64,000 nt of DNA from contig NZ_QKWY01000002.1 in the NCBI RefSeq assembly GCF_003248355.1, forward strand, positions 3,100,001 to 3,164,000, read 5' to 3'. This document shows positions 1-9,309 of the stretch, in pieces. Numbering within the stretch: position 1 is the first letter of the stretch; the number at the start of each line of letters is the position of its first letter. The stretch is from Streptomyces sp. AC1-42W (GTDB lineage: Bacteria > Actinomycetota > Actinomycetes > Streptomycetales > Streptomycetaceae). A program made the translations under genes and the position numbers. Below the pieces are notes generated by a model, which searched no databases, was not told the origin of the DNA, and saw only the letters and a list, made by a program, of their open reading frames with translations.

Positions 1-1
1 C

Positions 2-70
2 ACGGCGGACGGCAAGGCCGGGGTGCACCGCAGGCTCTCCATGCCGACCGCCGGCTACGACGGCTGCTGA
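2..70 (+). CDS. C-terminal end of an unidentified protein (partial)
   Basis: An open frame enters from the left edge and ends at a TGA at 68-70; the last residues read TAGYDGC. Only 22 codons are visible, so no family can be assigned. Third-position G/C use is typical of a real Streptomyces gene. The next gene starts 83 bp downstream on the same strand. It could instead be a chance open frame. Confidence 0.4.
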   Translation, partial: TADGKAGVHRRLSMPTAGYDGC

Positions 71-153
71 CCGGCCGGGGAACCGTCCGGACCGTTGTGA
101 AAGGCTGGGTCCGGGCCCGGAAAGGCAGGGCCCGGACATGAGGTGACGACGGC

Positions 154-2223
154 GTGGGCGACAGGCGATGGCGGCGGGCCGGCAGCGCCCTGATGCGGGT
201 GGTCGCGGTCTGGGCGGTCTCGACGCTCACCATGCTGGTGCTCGCCGGCATCCTCCCGGACTTCCGCCTCCAGTCCCCCGACGGCGACAGCACCACCAAG
301 ACCGCCTTCACGGCGGCCTGGGGCGCGGGCGCCTTCGGCCTGCTCTCCGCCCTGGTCTGGCCGGTCCTGGTACGGGCGCTGCTCATCGTGCCCGCCCTCG
401 TCCTCGGCCTGCTCGTCTTCTTCCTCAACGGCTCGCTGTTGCTGATCGCGCTGCGCCTCATCCCGGACGGCCGGGGCGCCGCCGCGCCGGAGACCGCCGT
501 CGTCGTCGCCGCCGCGATGTCCGCCGTCGCCTCCGCGACCTCCACCGCCCTCGCCGTCCGCGACGACGACGCCTACCGCCGCCGGCTCTCGCGCCTGGCC
601 GACCGGCGCCGCCGCCGCAGCGGCACGGACGCCGACGCGCGCGGCGGCCCGCCGGGCACGGTCTTCATCCAGCTGGACGGCGTCGGCCACGACACGCTCG
701 TCGCGGCCGCCGCCGGGGGCGTGATGCCGACCGTCGCGCAGTGGCTGGCCGACCCGGCCGGACACCGGCTCACCCCCTGGCGCACCGACTGGTCCAGCCA
801 GACCGGCGCCAGCCAGCTCGGCATCCTGCACGGCAGCAACCACGACGTGCCCGCCTTCCGCTGGTACGAGAAGGAGACCGGCGTCGTCATGGTCTCCAGC
901 AGACCGGCCAGCGCCCTGGAGCTCCAGCGCCGGGCCGTCGCCCGCACCGGCGACGACGGACTGCTCGCCCTGGACGGGGCCAGCCGCGGCAACCTCTTCG
1001 GCGGCGGCGCCGGCCAGCTCGCGCTCGTCCTGTCGATGGCCGCCCGGCGCGGCAAGGGCCGCCGCTCGCGCGCCGGGTACTTCGCCTACTTCTCCGACCC
1101 GGCCAACGCCGTGCGCACCGCCGGCTCCTTCGCCGCCGAGGTCTGCCGCGAGATCGCCCAGTCCACCCGCTCCCGCCTCCGCAAGGAGACGCCCCGCATC
1201 AAACGCGGCGGCCTCTACCCCTTCATCCGCGCCTTCGCCACCGTCGTCGAACGCGATGTGGTGGTCGCCGCCGTGATCGGCGACATGTTCGCGGGCCGGA
1301 CCGCCGTCTACGCCGACCTGGTCGCCTACGACGAGGTGGCGCACCACTCCGGGCCGCGCAGCCGGGACGCGGAGAAGGTGCTCGCCCGCCTCGACCGGGC
1401 GCTCGCCCTCATCGCCCAGGTCGCCGAGCAGGCCCCGCGCACCTACCGGATCGTGCTCCTCTCCGACCACGGCCAGAGCCCCGGCGACACCTTCGCCGGG
1501 GTGTACGGGCTCACGCTCAAGGACCTGGTGCGGGCGGGCAGCGGGCTGCCCGTGCCCCGGCGCGCCCAGCGCACCCGCAGCGCGTCCGAGGCGCGCGACG
1601 CGGTCCGCATCGCCCTGCACCGGCCGGTCGCCGAGGGCCAGGAGGAGCGCGTCGCCAAACCCTCCGACCCGGTCGTCCTCGCCTCCGGGAACCTCGGCCT
1701 GATCTCCTTCCCCGACATCGCCGGGCGCGCCTCGCTGGAGCAGCTGGAGCACCGCCACCCCGCCCTGCTCTCCACGCTGGCCAGCCATCCGGGCATCGGC
1801 TTCCTGCTGGTGCGCGGCGAGCGGGACGGCTCGGTGGTGCTGGCCCGCGACGGGACGCGGGTGCCGGTGGCGGAGCTGGTGGACGGGAAGGGGCCGCTGG
1901 CGCCGTACGGGCCGGGCGCTGCGGACGCGATCCGGCGCACGGACACCTTCCCGCACGTCGCCGACGTGATGGTCAACTCGATGTACGACCCCGCCACGGG
2001 CACCGTGCACGCCTTCGAGGAGCAGATCGGCTCGCACGGTGGCCTGGGCGGCGACCAGTCGCGGCCGTTCCTGCTGTGGCCGCGCTCCCTGACGGACCCG
2101 CTGGACGCCGTCGCCGACGGGTCCGGGGAGCGGCCGGACGAACTCGTCGGCGCCGAGGCCGTGCACCGGGTCCTGCGGTACTGGCTGCGGGAGGCGTCGG
2201 AGCCCTGGGAGCCGGGGTCCTGA
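154..2223 (+). CDS. Membrane-anchored alkaline-phosphatase-superfamily protein with N-terminal holin-like (YvlD-type) membrane domain
   Basis: The 689-residue protein starts with GTG. About four hydrophobic helices lie in residues 12-133, with the pattern of phage-holin-4/YvlD-like small membrane proteins. A soluble domain follows from about residue 165. That domain has alkaline-phosphatase-fold landmarks: a metal-site Asp in QLDGVGHD (about D175), YADLVAYDEVAHHSG near the middle, and LLSDHGQSPGD near residue 438. The fold hydrolyses phosphate, phosphonate or sulfate esters at a two-metal site; the substrate here is unknown. The holin-like module presumably tethers the enzyme to the membrane. 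The gene stands alone, 70 bp upstream of the DNA ligase gene. Family assignment is firm; the function is not. Confidence 0.85.
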   Translation: MGDRRWRRAGSALMRVVAVWAVSTLTMLVLAGILPDFRLQSPDGDSTTKTAFTAAWGAGAFGLLSALVWPVLVRALLIVPALVLGLLVFFLNGSLLLIALRLIPDGRGAAAPETAVVVAAAMSAVASATSTALAVRDDDAYRRRLSRLADRRRRRSGTDADARGGPPGTVFIQLDGVGHDTLVAAAAGGVMPTVAQWLADPAGHRLTPWRTDWSSQTGASQLGILHGSNHDVPAFRWYEKETGVVMVSSRPASALELQRRAVARTGDDGLLALDGASRGNLFGGGAGQLALVLSMAARRGKGRRSRAGYFAYFSDPANAVRTAGSFAAEVCREIAQSTRSRLRKETPRIKRGGLYPFIRAFATVVERDVVVAAVIGDMFAGRTAVYADLVAYDEVAHHSGPRSRDAEKVLARLDRALALIAQVAEQAPRTYRIVLLSDHGQSPGDTFAGVYGLTLKDLVRAGSGLPVPRRAQRTRSASEARDAVRIALHRPVAEGQEERVAKPSDPVVLASGNLGLISFPDIAGRASLEQLEHRHPALLSTLASHPGIGFLLVRGERDGSVVLARDGTRVPVAELVDGKGPLAPYGPGAADAIRRTDTFPHVADVMVNSMYDPATGTVHAFEEQIGSHGGLGGDQSRPFLLWPRSLTDPLDAVADGSGERPDELVGAEAVHRVLRYWLREASEPWEPGS

Positions 2224-2293
2224 CCGGTCCGGCGGGCCCCGCCGGACGGGCACGGACGGGGCGTTGTCAGTGGTGGGCGGCAGGATGGTGGGC

Positions 2294-4399
2294 ATGACGA
2301 ACTCAGCAGTCGTGCTCGCCGACCATGCCTCCTACGCCGCCGCCGTCGACGAGGCCGCGCAGGCCGCCGCCGCGTATTACGCCACGGGCGAGAGCACGCT
2401 CGACGACGACGCCTACGACCGGCTGGCGCGCGGCATCGCCGCGTACGAGCGGGAGCATCCGCAGGAGGTGCTGCCCGCCTCCCCGACCGGGAAGGTGGCC
2501 GGCGGCGCCGCCGTCGGGGACGTGCCGCACACGGTGCCGATGCTCTCCCTCGACAACGTCTTCTCGGCCGAGCAGTTCGCCACCTGGACCGCCTCGCTGG
2601 AGCGCCGCATCGGCCGCCCGGTCACCGCCTGGAGCGTCGAGCCGAAGCTCGACGGGCTCGCGGTCGCCGCGCGCTACCGCGAGGGCCGCCTGGAGCGGCT
2701 GATCACCCGCGGCGACGGGACCGCCGGCGAGGACGTGTCGCATGCCGCCGGGACCGTCGTCGGGCTCCCCGCCGAGCTGGCCGAACCGGTCACGCTGGAG
2801 ATACGCGGCGAGATCCTGATGACCACCGAGCAGTTCGAGCGGGCCAACACCGTCCGCACCGAGCACGGCGGCGCCCCCTTCGCCAACGCGCGCAACGGCG
2901 CCGCGGGCACGCTGCGCGCCAAGGACCGGGCGTACACGGTGGAGATGACGTTCTTCGCCTACGGCGCCCTCCCGCTGCCCGAATCCGGCGAACCGGCCGA
3001 CGCCCTGACGGAACTGCCGCACAGTCAGGTCCTGGCCCGCGTCGCGGAGCTCGGGGTGCACACCGCCGCCGACACCGACGTCGCGCCCCGCACCGCCGCC
3101 GGCGTCGAGGAGGTCCAGGCCCGGATCGAGGAGATCGCCGCGCTGCGCGCCTCGCTGCCGTTCGGGATCGACGGCATCGTGATCAAGGCGGACCTCGCCG
3201 CCGACCAGCGCGACGCCGGCAACGGCACCCGCGCCCCGCGCTGGGCCATCGCCTACAAACTGCCGGCCGTCGAGAAGGTCACCCGCCTCCTCGGTGTCGA
3301 GTGGAACGTCGGCCGTACCGGCATCATCGCGCCGCGCGCCGTCCTGGAGCCCGTCGAGATCGACGGCTCGACCGTCGGCTACGCCACCCTGCACAACCCG
3401 GCCGACATCACCCGCCGGGACCTGCGCGTCGGCGACCACGTCATGGTCTACAAGGCGGGCGACATCATCCCCCGCATCGAGGCCCCCGTCGCCCATCTGC
3501 GGACCGGTGACGAACAGCCCGTCGTCTTCCCCGAGGCGTGCCCGCAGTGCGGTTCGGAGATCGACACCAGCGAGCAGCGCTGGCGCTGCGTACGCGGCCG
3601 CGACTGCCGTCTCGTCGCCTCCATCTCGTACGCGGCCGGCCGCGACCAGCTCGACATCGAAGGACTCGGCACGACCCGCGTCGTCCAGCTCGTCGAGTCC
3701 GGTCTCGTCGCCGACTTCGCCGACCTGTTCACCCTGGAGCGCGAACAGCTCCTCACGCTCGACCGGATGGGCGAGACCAGCACGGACAACCTGCTGGCCG
3801 CCATCGACACCGCCCGCACCCAGCCCCTCTCCCGCGTCTTCTGCGCCCTCGGCGTACGCGGCACCGGCCGCTCCATGTCGCGCCGCATCGCCCGCTACTT
3901 CGCGGAGATGGACCGCATCCGGGCCGCCGACGCGGAGGAGCTGCAGCGGGTGGACGGCATCGGCAAGGAGAAGGCGGCGAGCGTCGTCGCCGAACTGGCC
4001 GACCTCGCCCCGCTGATCGAGAAGCTGGTCGCCGCCGGGCTCACCATGACCGAGCCGGGCGCCACCCCGCCCCCGCCGCCGGGCGAGGCGGCCGCCGCCG
4101 ATGACGCCCCGGACACCGAAGGCGCCGCCGCCGACGCCGGGCCGCTGGCCGGGATGACGGTGGTGGTCACCGGTGCCATGACCGGCGCCCTGGAGAAGCT
4201 GTCGCGCAACCAGATGAACGAGCTGATCGAGCGGGCCGGCGGCAAGTCCTCCTCCAGCGTCTCCAAGCGGACCACGCTGCTGGTGGCCGGCGAGAAGGCG
4301 GGCTCCAAGCGGACGAAGGCGGAGGATCTGGGCGTACGGATCGCGAGCCCGGCGGAGTTCGCCGAACTGATCGGGGAGTTCCTGCCCGTGGACGCCTGA
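2294..4399 (+). CDS. ligA: NAD-dependent DNA ligase, probably a second divergent LigA
   Basis: The protein seals nicks in duplex DNA using NAD as AMP donor. Domain order is complete: N-terminal Ia-like region (DDAYDRL), adenylation domain with the KLDG motif (nucleophile near K118), OB-fold (VGRTGIIAPRA), four-cysteine zinc finger starting at CPQCGSE (about residue 416), helix-hairpin-helix repeats (VDGIGKEKAASVVAEL), and a BRCT domain from about residue 613. An Ala/Pro/Asp-rich linker precedes the BRCT. The ATG at 2294 gives 701 residues; an ATG at 2285 and a TTG at 2264 are in frame alternatives. The sequence departs from the usual Streptomyces housekeeping LigA N-terminus, so I infer an accessory paralogue; the main copy is not in this window. 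Confidence 0.92.
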   Translation: MTNSAVVLADHASYAAAVDEAAQAAAAYYATGESTLDDDAYDRLARGIAAYEREHPQEVLPASPTGKVAGGAAVGDVPHTVPMLSLDNVFSAEQFATWTASLERRIGRPVTAWSVEPKLDGLAVAARYREGRLERLITRGDGTAGEDVSHAAGTVVGLPAELAEPVTLEIRGEILMTTEQFERANTVRTEHGGAPFANARNGAAGTLRAKDRAYTVEMTFFAYGALPLPESGEPADALTELPHSQVLARVAELGVHTAADTDVAPRTAAGVEEVQARIEEIAALRASLPFGIDGIVIKADLAADQRDAGNGTRAPRWAIAYKLPAVEKVTRLLGVEWNVGRTGIIAPRAVLEPVEIDGSTVGYATLHNPADITRRDLRVGDHVMVYKAGDIIPRIEAPVAHLRTGDEQPVVFPEACPQCGSEIDTSEQRWRCVRGRDCRLVASISYAAGRDQLDIEGLGTTRVVQLVESGLVADFADLFTLEREQLLTLDRMGETSTDNLLAAIDTARTQPLSRVFCALGVRGTGRSMSRRIARYFAEMDRIRAADAEELQRVDGIGKEKAASVVAELADLAPLIEKLVAAGLTMTEPGATPPPPPGEAAAADDAPDTEGAAADAGPLAGMTVVVTGAMTGALEKLSRNQMNELIERAGGKSSSSVSKRTTLLVAGEKAGSKRTKAEDLGVRIASPAEFAELIGEFLPVDA

Positions 4400-4542
4400 G
4401 ACCTCGGTTCGAGCCCTTCGAATTTGCCCGGGAGTGGCTTTCTTTGCCTCCCTATTGCATAGTGAGGGCTCGGCCATGCCTCGCGATCAGCGGGTCACTG
4501 GGTGTGTGTACGGCCACGGCTGCGAGCCGGGGGTGAGGGGCG

Positions 4543-5352
4543 ATGCGTTCTCTGCGCGACGGACAGCGGCACGACCGCGCCGTCAACCGGCGGCACCGGG
4601 GCGCCACCCGGGGCCTCGCGCTCGACCTCGGCAGCTCCCGGACCCGTGCCTGGGTGCCCGGCCGGGGCGTCGTCACCGAGACCTGCGACGACGCCGTCGA
4701 GCACGGCCGGGGCAGGCCCGTGCGGCGCGGCCGCATCGTCGACCCGGACTCCTGCCGCCGGATGCTCGCCCGCATCGCGGACCGGGCCCTGGGCGACGAC
4801 CGCGACGACGCCCTCATCGTCGTCAGCCACCCCGTCCTCGCCGGACCCGCGCACCGCGCCGCCGCGCGCGACGTGCTCCGCGGCCTGGGCCCCTGCGACG
4901 TCATCGTCCTGGACAGCGCCAGGGCCGCCGCGGCCTGCGCCGGACCGCAGGACGGCGGACCGCTCCTCGTCCTCGACGTCGGCGCCGAGCTGACCGAGGC
5001 CACCCTGCTCGTCGACGGCCTGGTGCGCGACGCGCGCCTGGCCGAGACCGGCCTCAGCGACCTGGGACCGGGCGAGCCGCCCGCCGCCGTCGTCCGCGCC
5101 GTCCTCGACATGGTCATGGCCATGTGGCGGCAGGACCGGCACGGCGCGATGCTCGGCGCCCTGCGCCGCGGGCCGCTGCTCGCCGGAGGCGGTGCGCTGC
5201 GCCCGGACGTCACCAACCGGATAGCGCTCCGCCTCGGCGTCCCGGTCCGGCCCGCCGAGGACCCCGCCACCACGGTGGTACGCGGCGCCGGCATCGTCCT
5301 CAGCTCCGTCCTCCGCCACGCGGAGCCCGCCCTCCCCGGCCGAATCCGGTGA
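4543..5352 (+). CDS. Short MreB-like (actin/Hsp70-fold) protein
   Basis: The 269-residue protein has actin-superfamily nucleotide motifs: phosphate-1 LALDLGSSRTR (about residues 25-35), phosphate-2 LVLDVGAELTEA (about 142-153) and an adenosine motif LLAGGGALRPD (about 213). It is far shorter than MreB (about 340 residues), and the segments between motifs are reduced, so a subdomain of the actin fold is probably missing. The ATG follows a GGTGAGGGG ribosome site. Its stop overlaps the GTG of the next gene. S. coelicolor has, as I recall, a similar short third MreB-like protein near a secDF gene (SCO6166 and SCO6160). A role in cell-shape or spore-wall assembly is inference. Confidence 0.75.
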   Translation: MRSLRDGQRHDRAVNRRHRGATRGLALDLGSSRTRAWVPGRGVVTETCDDAVEHGRGRPVRRGRIVDPDSCRRMLARIADRALGDDRDDALIVVSHPVLAGPAHRAAARDVLRGLGPCDVIVLDSARAAAACAGPQDGGPLLVLDVGAELTEATLLVDGLVRDARLAETGLSDLGPGEPPAAVVRAVLDMVMAMWRQDRHGAMLGALRRGPLLAGGGALRPDVTNRIALRLGVPVRPAEDPATTVVRGAGIVLSSVLRHAEPALPGRIR

Positions 5353-6017
5353 CCCCGGTCCCCTGGGGGCCGCCTCGGGGGACCGCACACCCCGAAGCCC
5401 GCCCGGACGCCCCGGTGCGCGACGAGCCCGCCGCCGAACGCCTGCCCGCCGCGCACGCCTCCGCCGCGTGGCGGTGCCTCGTCGCGCTGCTGCTCGCCAT
5501 GCTCGCCCTCGGCGGCGGCGCGCCCGCCGTGGCCGGCGCGGGCCTCCCCGTACGCGCGGTGGCTTCCCTCGCCGGTACGCACACGGCACCGGCCCCCGCC
5601 CTGCCCCCGCGCGGCACGCCCGCCGCCCGGACCGCCGGGGCCATGACGACCGTCCCCGGCCTCCCCGCACACTCCCTGTCCGGCACCCGCTCCGGCGCGT
5701 CCACCCCGGCCGCCGCCGCGCCCCCGACCCTCATCGACGGGGGACCGCGCCCCGGCCCGTGGGCGGCCGCCGAACACCCCCGTACCGCACACCAGCTGCC
5801 GCCGCCCGGCGCCGGCGGGCTCGTCCCCAGCCCCGCCGGCGTCCCGCTGCCGCTCCCCGTCCCCTCCTCCGCCCGCCCCGTCCCCGCCGCCGCGGCGCCG
5901 AACCCGCGCCCGGCGCTCCCCGGCGTGCGCGGACCTCCCGGCACCGGTGTCCACCGGTCCGGGGACCGCCCAGCGGTCCCGCTCACCCACCACGCCGTGC
6001 CGTTCCCGCCGTCCTGA
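5349..6017 (+). CDS. Pro/Ala-rich secreted or membrane-anchored protein coupled to the MreB-like gene
   Basis: The GTG at 5349 overlaps the TGA of the MreB-like gene by four bases (GTGA), a sign of translational coupling. The 222-residue product has a charged N-terminus, one hydrophobic segment at about residues 42-62 (CLVALLLAMLALGGGAPAVA) and then a long Pro, Ala and Gly-rich tail with no recognisable domain. It looks like an exported low-complexity protein, perhaps spanning the wall. I do not recognise a family. The alternative is that only part of this frame is translated; an opposite-strand frame also exists but has poorer support. Confidence 0.55.
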   Translation: MTPVPWGPPRGTAHPEARPDAPVRDEPAAERLPAAHASAAWRCLVALLLAMLALGGGAPAVAGAGLPVRAVASLAGTHTAPAPALPPRGTPAARTAGAMTTVPGLPAHSLSGTRSGASTPAAAAPPTLIDGGPRPGPWAAAEHPRTAHQLPPPGAGGLVPSPAGVPLPLPVPSSARPVPAAAAPNPRPALPGVRGPPGTGVHRSGDRPAVPLTHHAVPFPPS

Positions 6018-6060
6018 CCCGGACGGGGAGCGCCCGGCGCTCCCCGGAGGAAACCCCGCA

Positions 6061-8385
6061 ATGACGCGCGCCACCACGGTGCGGGCAATTCTGGCTGCGG
6101 CCGTACTGCTCGTCTCCGTGTTCATCTCGCTGAACATGTCACCCAGACTCGGCCTCGACCTCCAGGGCGGCACCCGCATGGTGCTCCAGGCCAAGGACTC
6201 CGAGACCGCCAAGGCCGACCGCGAGAGCACCGACCGCACCCTGGAGGTGCTGCGCCGCCGCATCGACTCGCTCGGCGTGACGGAGCCCACGCTGACCCGC
6301 TCCGGCGACAACCGGATCATCGTCGAGCTCCCCGACGTCCAGGACCCCCGCAAGGCCGCCGAGGTCATCGGCAAGACCGCCCAGCTGACCTTCCACGCCG
6401 TCCAGGGCCCCGGCCTGCCCGAGGGCGCCGAGGGCGAGAAGGACAAGGACAAGGGCGGCAAGGAGCTGACCCTGCCCGACGAGGACGGCCGGCCGCTCGC
6501 CCTCGGCCCCGTCGCGCTCTCGGGCGCGGGCGTCAAGGAGGCGAAGGCGTCCTTCGACGCGCAGCAGGGAGCCGGCTGGACCGTCTCGCTCGACTTCCAC
6601 AAGGACGCCGGCCGGAAGTGGACCAAGCTGACCGGTGAGGCGGCCTGCAACCCCGTCCAGGACGAACGGCGCCGCGTCGCCATCGTGCTGGACGAGAAGG
6701 TGATCTCCTCCCCGCAGGTCTCACCGTCCGTCTCCTGCGGTACGGGCCTGCCCTCCGGCTCCACCCAGATCACCGGCTCCTTCAGCGCCGACGAGGCCCG
6801 CGAGCTCGCCCTCCTGATCGAGGGCGGCGCCCTGCCGGTGCCCGTCGAGATCGTCGAGCAGCGGACCGTCGGCCCGACGCTCGGTGCCGCCGCCATCGAC
6901 GCCAGCGCCCGTGCCGCCCTGATCGGCGCGTCCGCCACGGCCCTGTTCATCATCGTCATCTACCGCCTGTTCGGGGCGCTCGCCGCCGTCGCGCTGGTCG
7001 CCTACGGCGTCATCTCGTACGCCGCCCTCGTCGGCCTCGGCGTCACGCTCACCCTGCCCGGGCTCGCCGGGTTCGTCCTGGCCATCGGCATGGCCGTCGA
7101 CGCGAACGTGCTCGTCTTCGAACGGGCCAGGGAGGAGTTCGCGGCCAGACCGGGCAAGTCCTCCTCCCTGCGCGCCTCGCTCGCCGCCGGGTTCAAGGGC
7201 GCCTGGAGCGCCGTCGCCGACTCCAACGTGACGACGCTCATCGCGGCCGGGCTGCTGTTCTTCCTCGGCTCGGGCCCGGTCAAGGGCTTCGGTGTCACGC
7301 TCGCCATCGGTGTGCTGGCCTCGATGTTCTCCGCGCTCGTCATCGCCCGCGCCCTCACCGAGATCGCGTCCCGCTCCCGGTTCGTCGCCGACTACCGGGG
7401 CGTCAACGGCATCGGCATTCCGGGCCGGGTCCGCACCTGGCTCTCCCGGCGCGACCCGCATCTGATGCGCCACCCGCGCCGCTGGCTGACGATCTCCGCG
7501 GTGCTGATCGCGGTGGCCGTCGCGGGCATCGTGGTGCGCGGCGTCAACTTCGGCGTCGAGTTCACCGGCGGACGCCTCGTCGAGTACTCCACCAGTCGCC
7601 CGGTGGACGTGGACGCCGCCCGCAAGGCCCTGGCGGGCGCCGGATTCGGCGACGCCGAGGTCACGACGGCCGGGGCCGGCGACATCTCCGTACGCACCAA
7701 GGACCTCGACAACAACGAGGAGCACACGCTGCGGGCCGCGCTGGCCGCCGAGGGAGGTGAGACGACCAAGGTCCGCGACGAGCTGATCGGCCCCAGCCTC
7801 GGCGACGAACTGCGGCGCAACGCGCTGATCGCCCTGGGCATCGCCGTACTCGTCCAGCTCGCCTATCTGGCGTTCAGATTCCGCTGGACCTTCGCCCTGG
7901 GCTCGGTCGGGGCGCTGGTGCACGACGTGATCATCCTGGTCGGGGCGTTCGCCTGGATGGGGCGGACCGTCGACGGCATCTTCCTGGCCTCCCTGCTCAC
8001 CGTCATCGGCTACTCCGTCAACGACTCGGTGGTGGTCTTCGACCGGGTGCGGGAGCTGTGGGCCAAGGCCCGGAAGAAGCCACTGCCCGACGTCGCGAAC
8101 CAGGCGATCATCCAGACCGTGCCCCGCACGGTGAACACCGGTATGGGCGCCCTGTTCATCCTCGTCGCGCTCACCGTCCTCGGCGGCGACTCGCTGGAGG
8201 ACTTCGCGCTCGCCCTGCTCATCGGAATCATCGTCGGGACATACTCTTCGGTGATGACCGCCGTGCCGGCCGCGCTGCTCCTGGAGCGCACCAGCAAGGT
8301 CCCGCCGCCCGCCCGCACCCGCGCCCCGCGCGCCCGCCAGGGCTCCGGCCGGCGCGACCCGCAGGACAACGGCGCCCGGGTGTAA
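6061..8385 (+). CDS. secDF: Fused protein-export membrane protein SecDF
   Basis: This 774-residue protein joins SecD and SecF in one chain. They are proton-driven partners of SecYEG that pull exported proteins across the membrane. The SecD half has a first membrane helix at residues 8-25, the LGLDLQGGTRMVLQ motif, a large extracytoplasmic domain with an acidic/Lys insert near residues 120-140, and a five-helix bundle ending near 460. The SecF half starts near 476 (GVNFGVEFTGGRLVEY) and has a second helix bundle. The ATG at 6061 follows GGAGG. The C-terminus is basic. Streptomyces usually also have separate secD and secF genes, so this is probably the additional fused copy. A perfect hairpin follows the gene. 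Confidence 0.93.
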   Translation: MTRATTVRAILAAAVLLVSVFISLNMSPRLGLDLQGGTRMVLQAKDSETAKADRESTDRTLEVLRRRIDSLGVTEPTLTRSGDNRIIVELPDVQDPRKAAEVIGKTAQLTFHAVQGPGLPEGAEGEKDKDKGGKELTLPDEDGRPLALGPVALSGAGVKEAKASFDAQQGAGWTVSLDFHKDAGRKWTKLTGEAACNPVQDERRRVAIVLDEKVISSPQVSPSVSCGTGLPSGSTQITGSFSADEARELALLIEGGALPVPVEIVEQRTVGPTLGAAAIDASARAALIGASATALFIIVIYRLFGALAAVALVAYGVISYAALVGLGVTLTLPGLAGFVLAIGMAVDANVLVFERAREEFAARPGKSSSLRASLAAGFKGAWSAVADSNVTTLIAAGLLFFLGSGPVKGFGVTLAIGVLASMFSALVIARALTEIASRSRFVADYRGVNGIGIPGRVRTWLSRRDPHLMRHPRRWLTISAVLIAVAVAGIVVRGVNFGVEFTGGRLVEYSTSRPVDVDAARKALAGAGFGDAEVTTAGAGDISVRTKDLDNNEEHTLRAALAAEGGETTKVRDELIGPSLGDELRRNALIALGIAVLVQLAYLAFRFRWTFALGSVGALVHDVIILVGAFAWMGRTVDGIFLASLLTVIGYSVNDSVVVFDRVRELWAKARKKPLPDVANQAIIQTVPRTVNTGMGALFILVALTVLGGDSLEDFALALLIGIIVGTYSSVMTAVPAALLLERTSKVPPPARTRAPRARQGSGRRDPQDNGARV

Positions 8386-8399
8386 CCCGTGGGGGCGCT

Positions 8400-8437
8400 C
8401 CGGGTCTCCCGTGCCACATCCGGCACGGGAGACCCGG
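8400..8437. terminator. Hairpin terminator between convergent secDF and XRE genes
   Basis: A perfect 16-bp stem (CCGGGTCTCCCGTGCC and its complement) encloses a six-base loop ACATCC. It lies 15 bp past secDF and 12 bp past the end of the leftward regulator, so it can end transcription from both sides. Confidence 0.8.
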
Positions 8438-8449
8438 ACCCGCCCGCCC

Positions 8450-9256
8450 TCAGAGCACCAGCGACCGCAGATACGCGCCGGTCTCCGGATCGGCCGGCAG
8501 CAGCGTCTCGACGGCCAGCTCCGCCACCGTCACGTCCATCGGCGTGTTGAACGTGGCGATCGACGCGACGAACGACAGCACCCGCCCGTCGTGCTCGATG
8601 ACCAGCGGCAACGCGAACGGCACCGAAGGGGCGGACGGCCGCCCGTCCACCCCGTCCGCGCCCGGCGGCAGCGGATAGCCCGCCACCTCCTCGTACAGCT
8701 CGCGCAGCTCCGCCGACCGCACCAGCGCGATCTGGCGCTCCATCTGCGCCAGCAGGTCCGCCCGCCACGCGCGCAGATTCCGGATGCGCGGGGCCAGCCC
8801 CTCCGGGTGCAGGGTGAGGCGCATGGCGTTCAGCGGCGGCGCCAGCAGATGATCCGGCACGCCGTCGAGCAGCCGGGTCATCCCCCGATTGGCGGCCACC
8901 ACCGTGTACGTCCCGTCCACCACGAACGCCGGATACGGGTCGTAGCCCCCCAGCAGCCGGTCCAGGCCGTCCCGCAGCGCCCCCATCGCCGGGTCGTCGA
9001 GCGCGGTCTCCGTGTAGTGCGGGGCGTAACCCGCCATCACCAGCAGGGCGTTGCGCTCCCTGACCGGCACCTCCAGATGCTCGGCCAGCCGCAGCACCAT
9101 CTCCTCGCTGGGGCGGGCGCGCCCCGTCTCGATGAACGAGATGTGCCGGGCGGAGGAGCCGGCCCGCAGCGACAGCTCCAGCTGGCTCATCCGCCGCCGT
9201 TCCCGCCAGCTGCGCAGCAGCGGCCCTACCCCCGTGTCGAGCGCGACAGTCGTCAT
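8450..9256 (-). CDS. XRE-family regulator with MmyB-like ligand-binding domain
   Basis: The 268-residue protein has a helix-turn-helix at about residues 11-66 (LRSWRERRRMSQLELS... SFIETGRARPSEEMV), followed by an MmyB-type C-terminal domain (YDPYPAFVVDGTYTVVAANRG; MRLTLHPEGL; ATFNTPMDVTVAELAVETLLPAD). Such regulators are abundant in Streptomyces; the domain is PAS-like and may bind a fatty-acid-like ligand. The gene is divergent from the pterin dehydratase gene with 53 bp between the starts, so it probably controls itself and perhaps that neighbour; no clear operator is visible. Confidence 0.88.
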   Translation of the reverse strand: MTTVALDTGVGPLLRSWRERRRMSQLELSLRAGSSARHISFIETGRARPSEEMVLRLAEHLEVPVRERNALLVMAGYAPHYTETALDDPAMGALRDGLDRLLGGYDPYPAFVVDGTYTVVAANRGMTRLLDGVPDHLLAPPLNAMRLTLHPEGLAPRIRNLRAWRADLLAQMERQIALVRSAELRELYEEVAGYPLPPGADGVDGRPSAPSVPFALPLVIEHDGRVLSFVASIATFNTPMDVTVAELAVETLLPADPETGAYLRSLVL

Positions 9257-9309
9257 ACCCAGACCGTAACGTCACCGGCATCGACCACCACCAGTGAGGG
9301 AGCCGCCCC

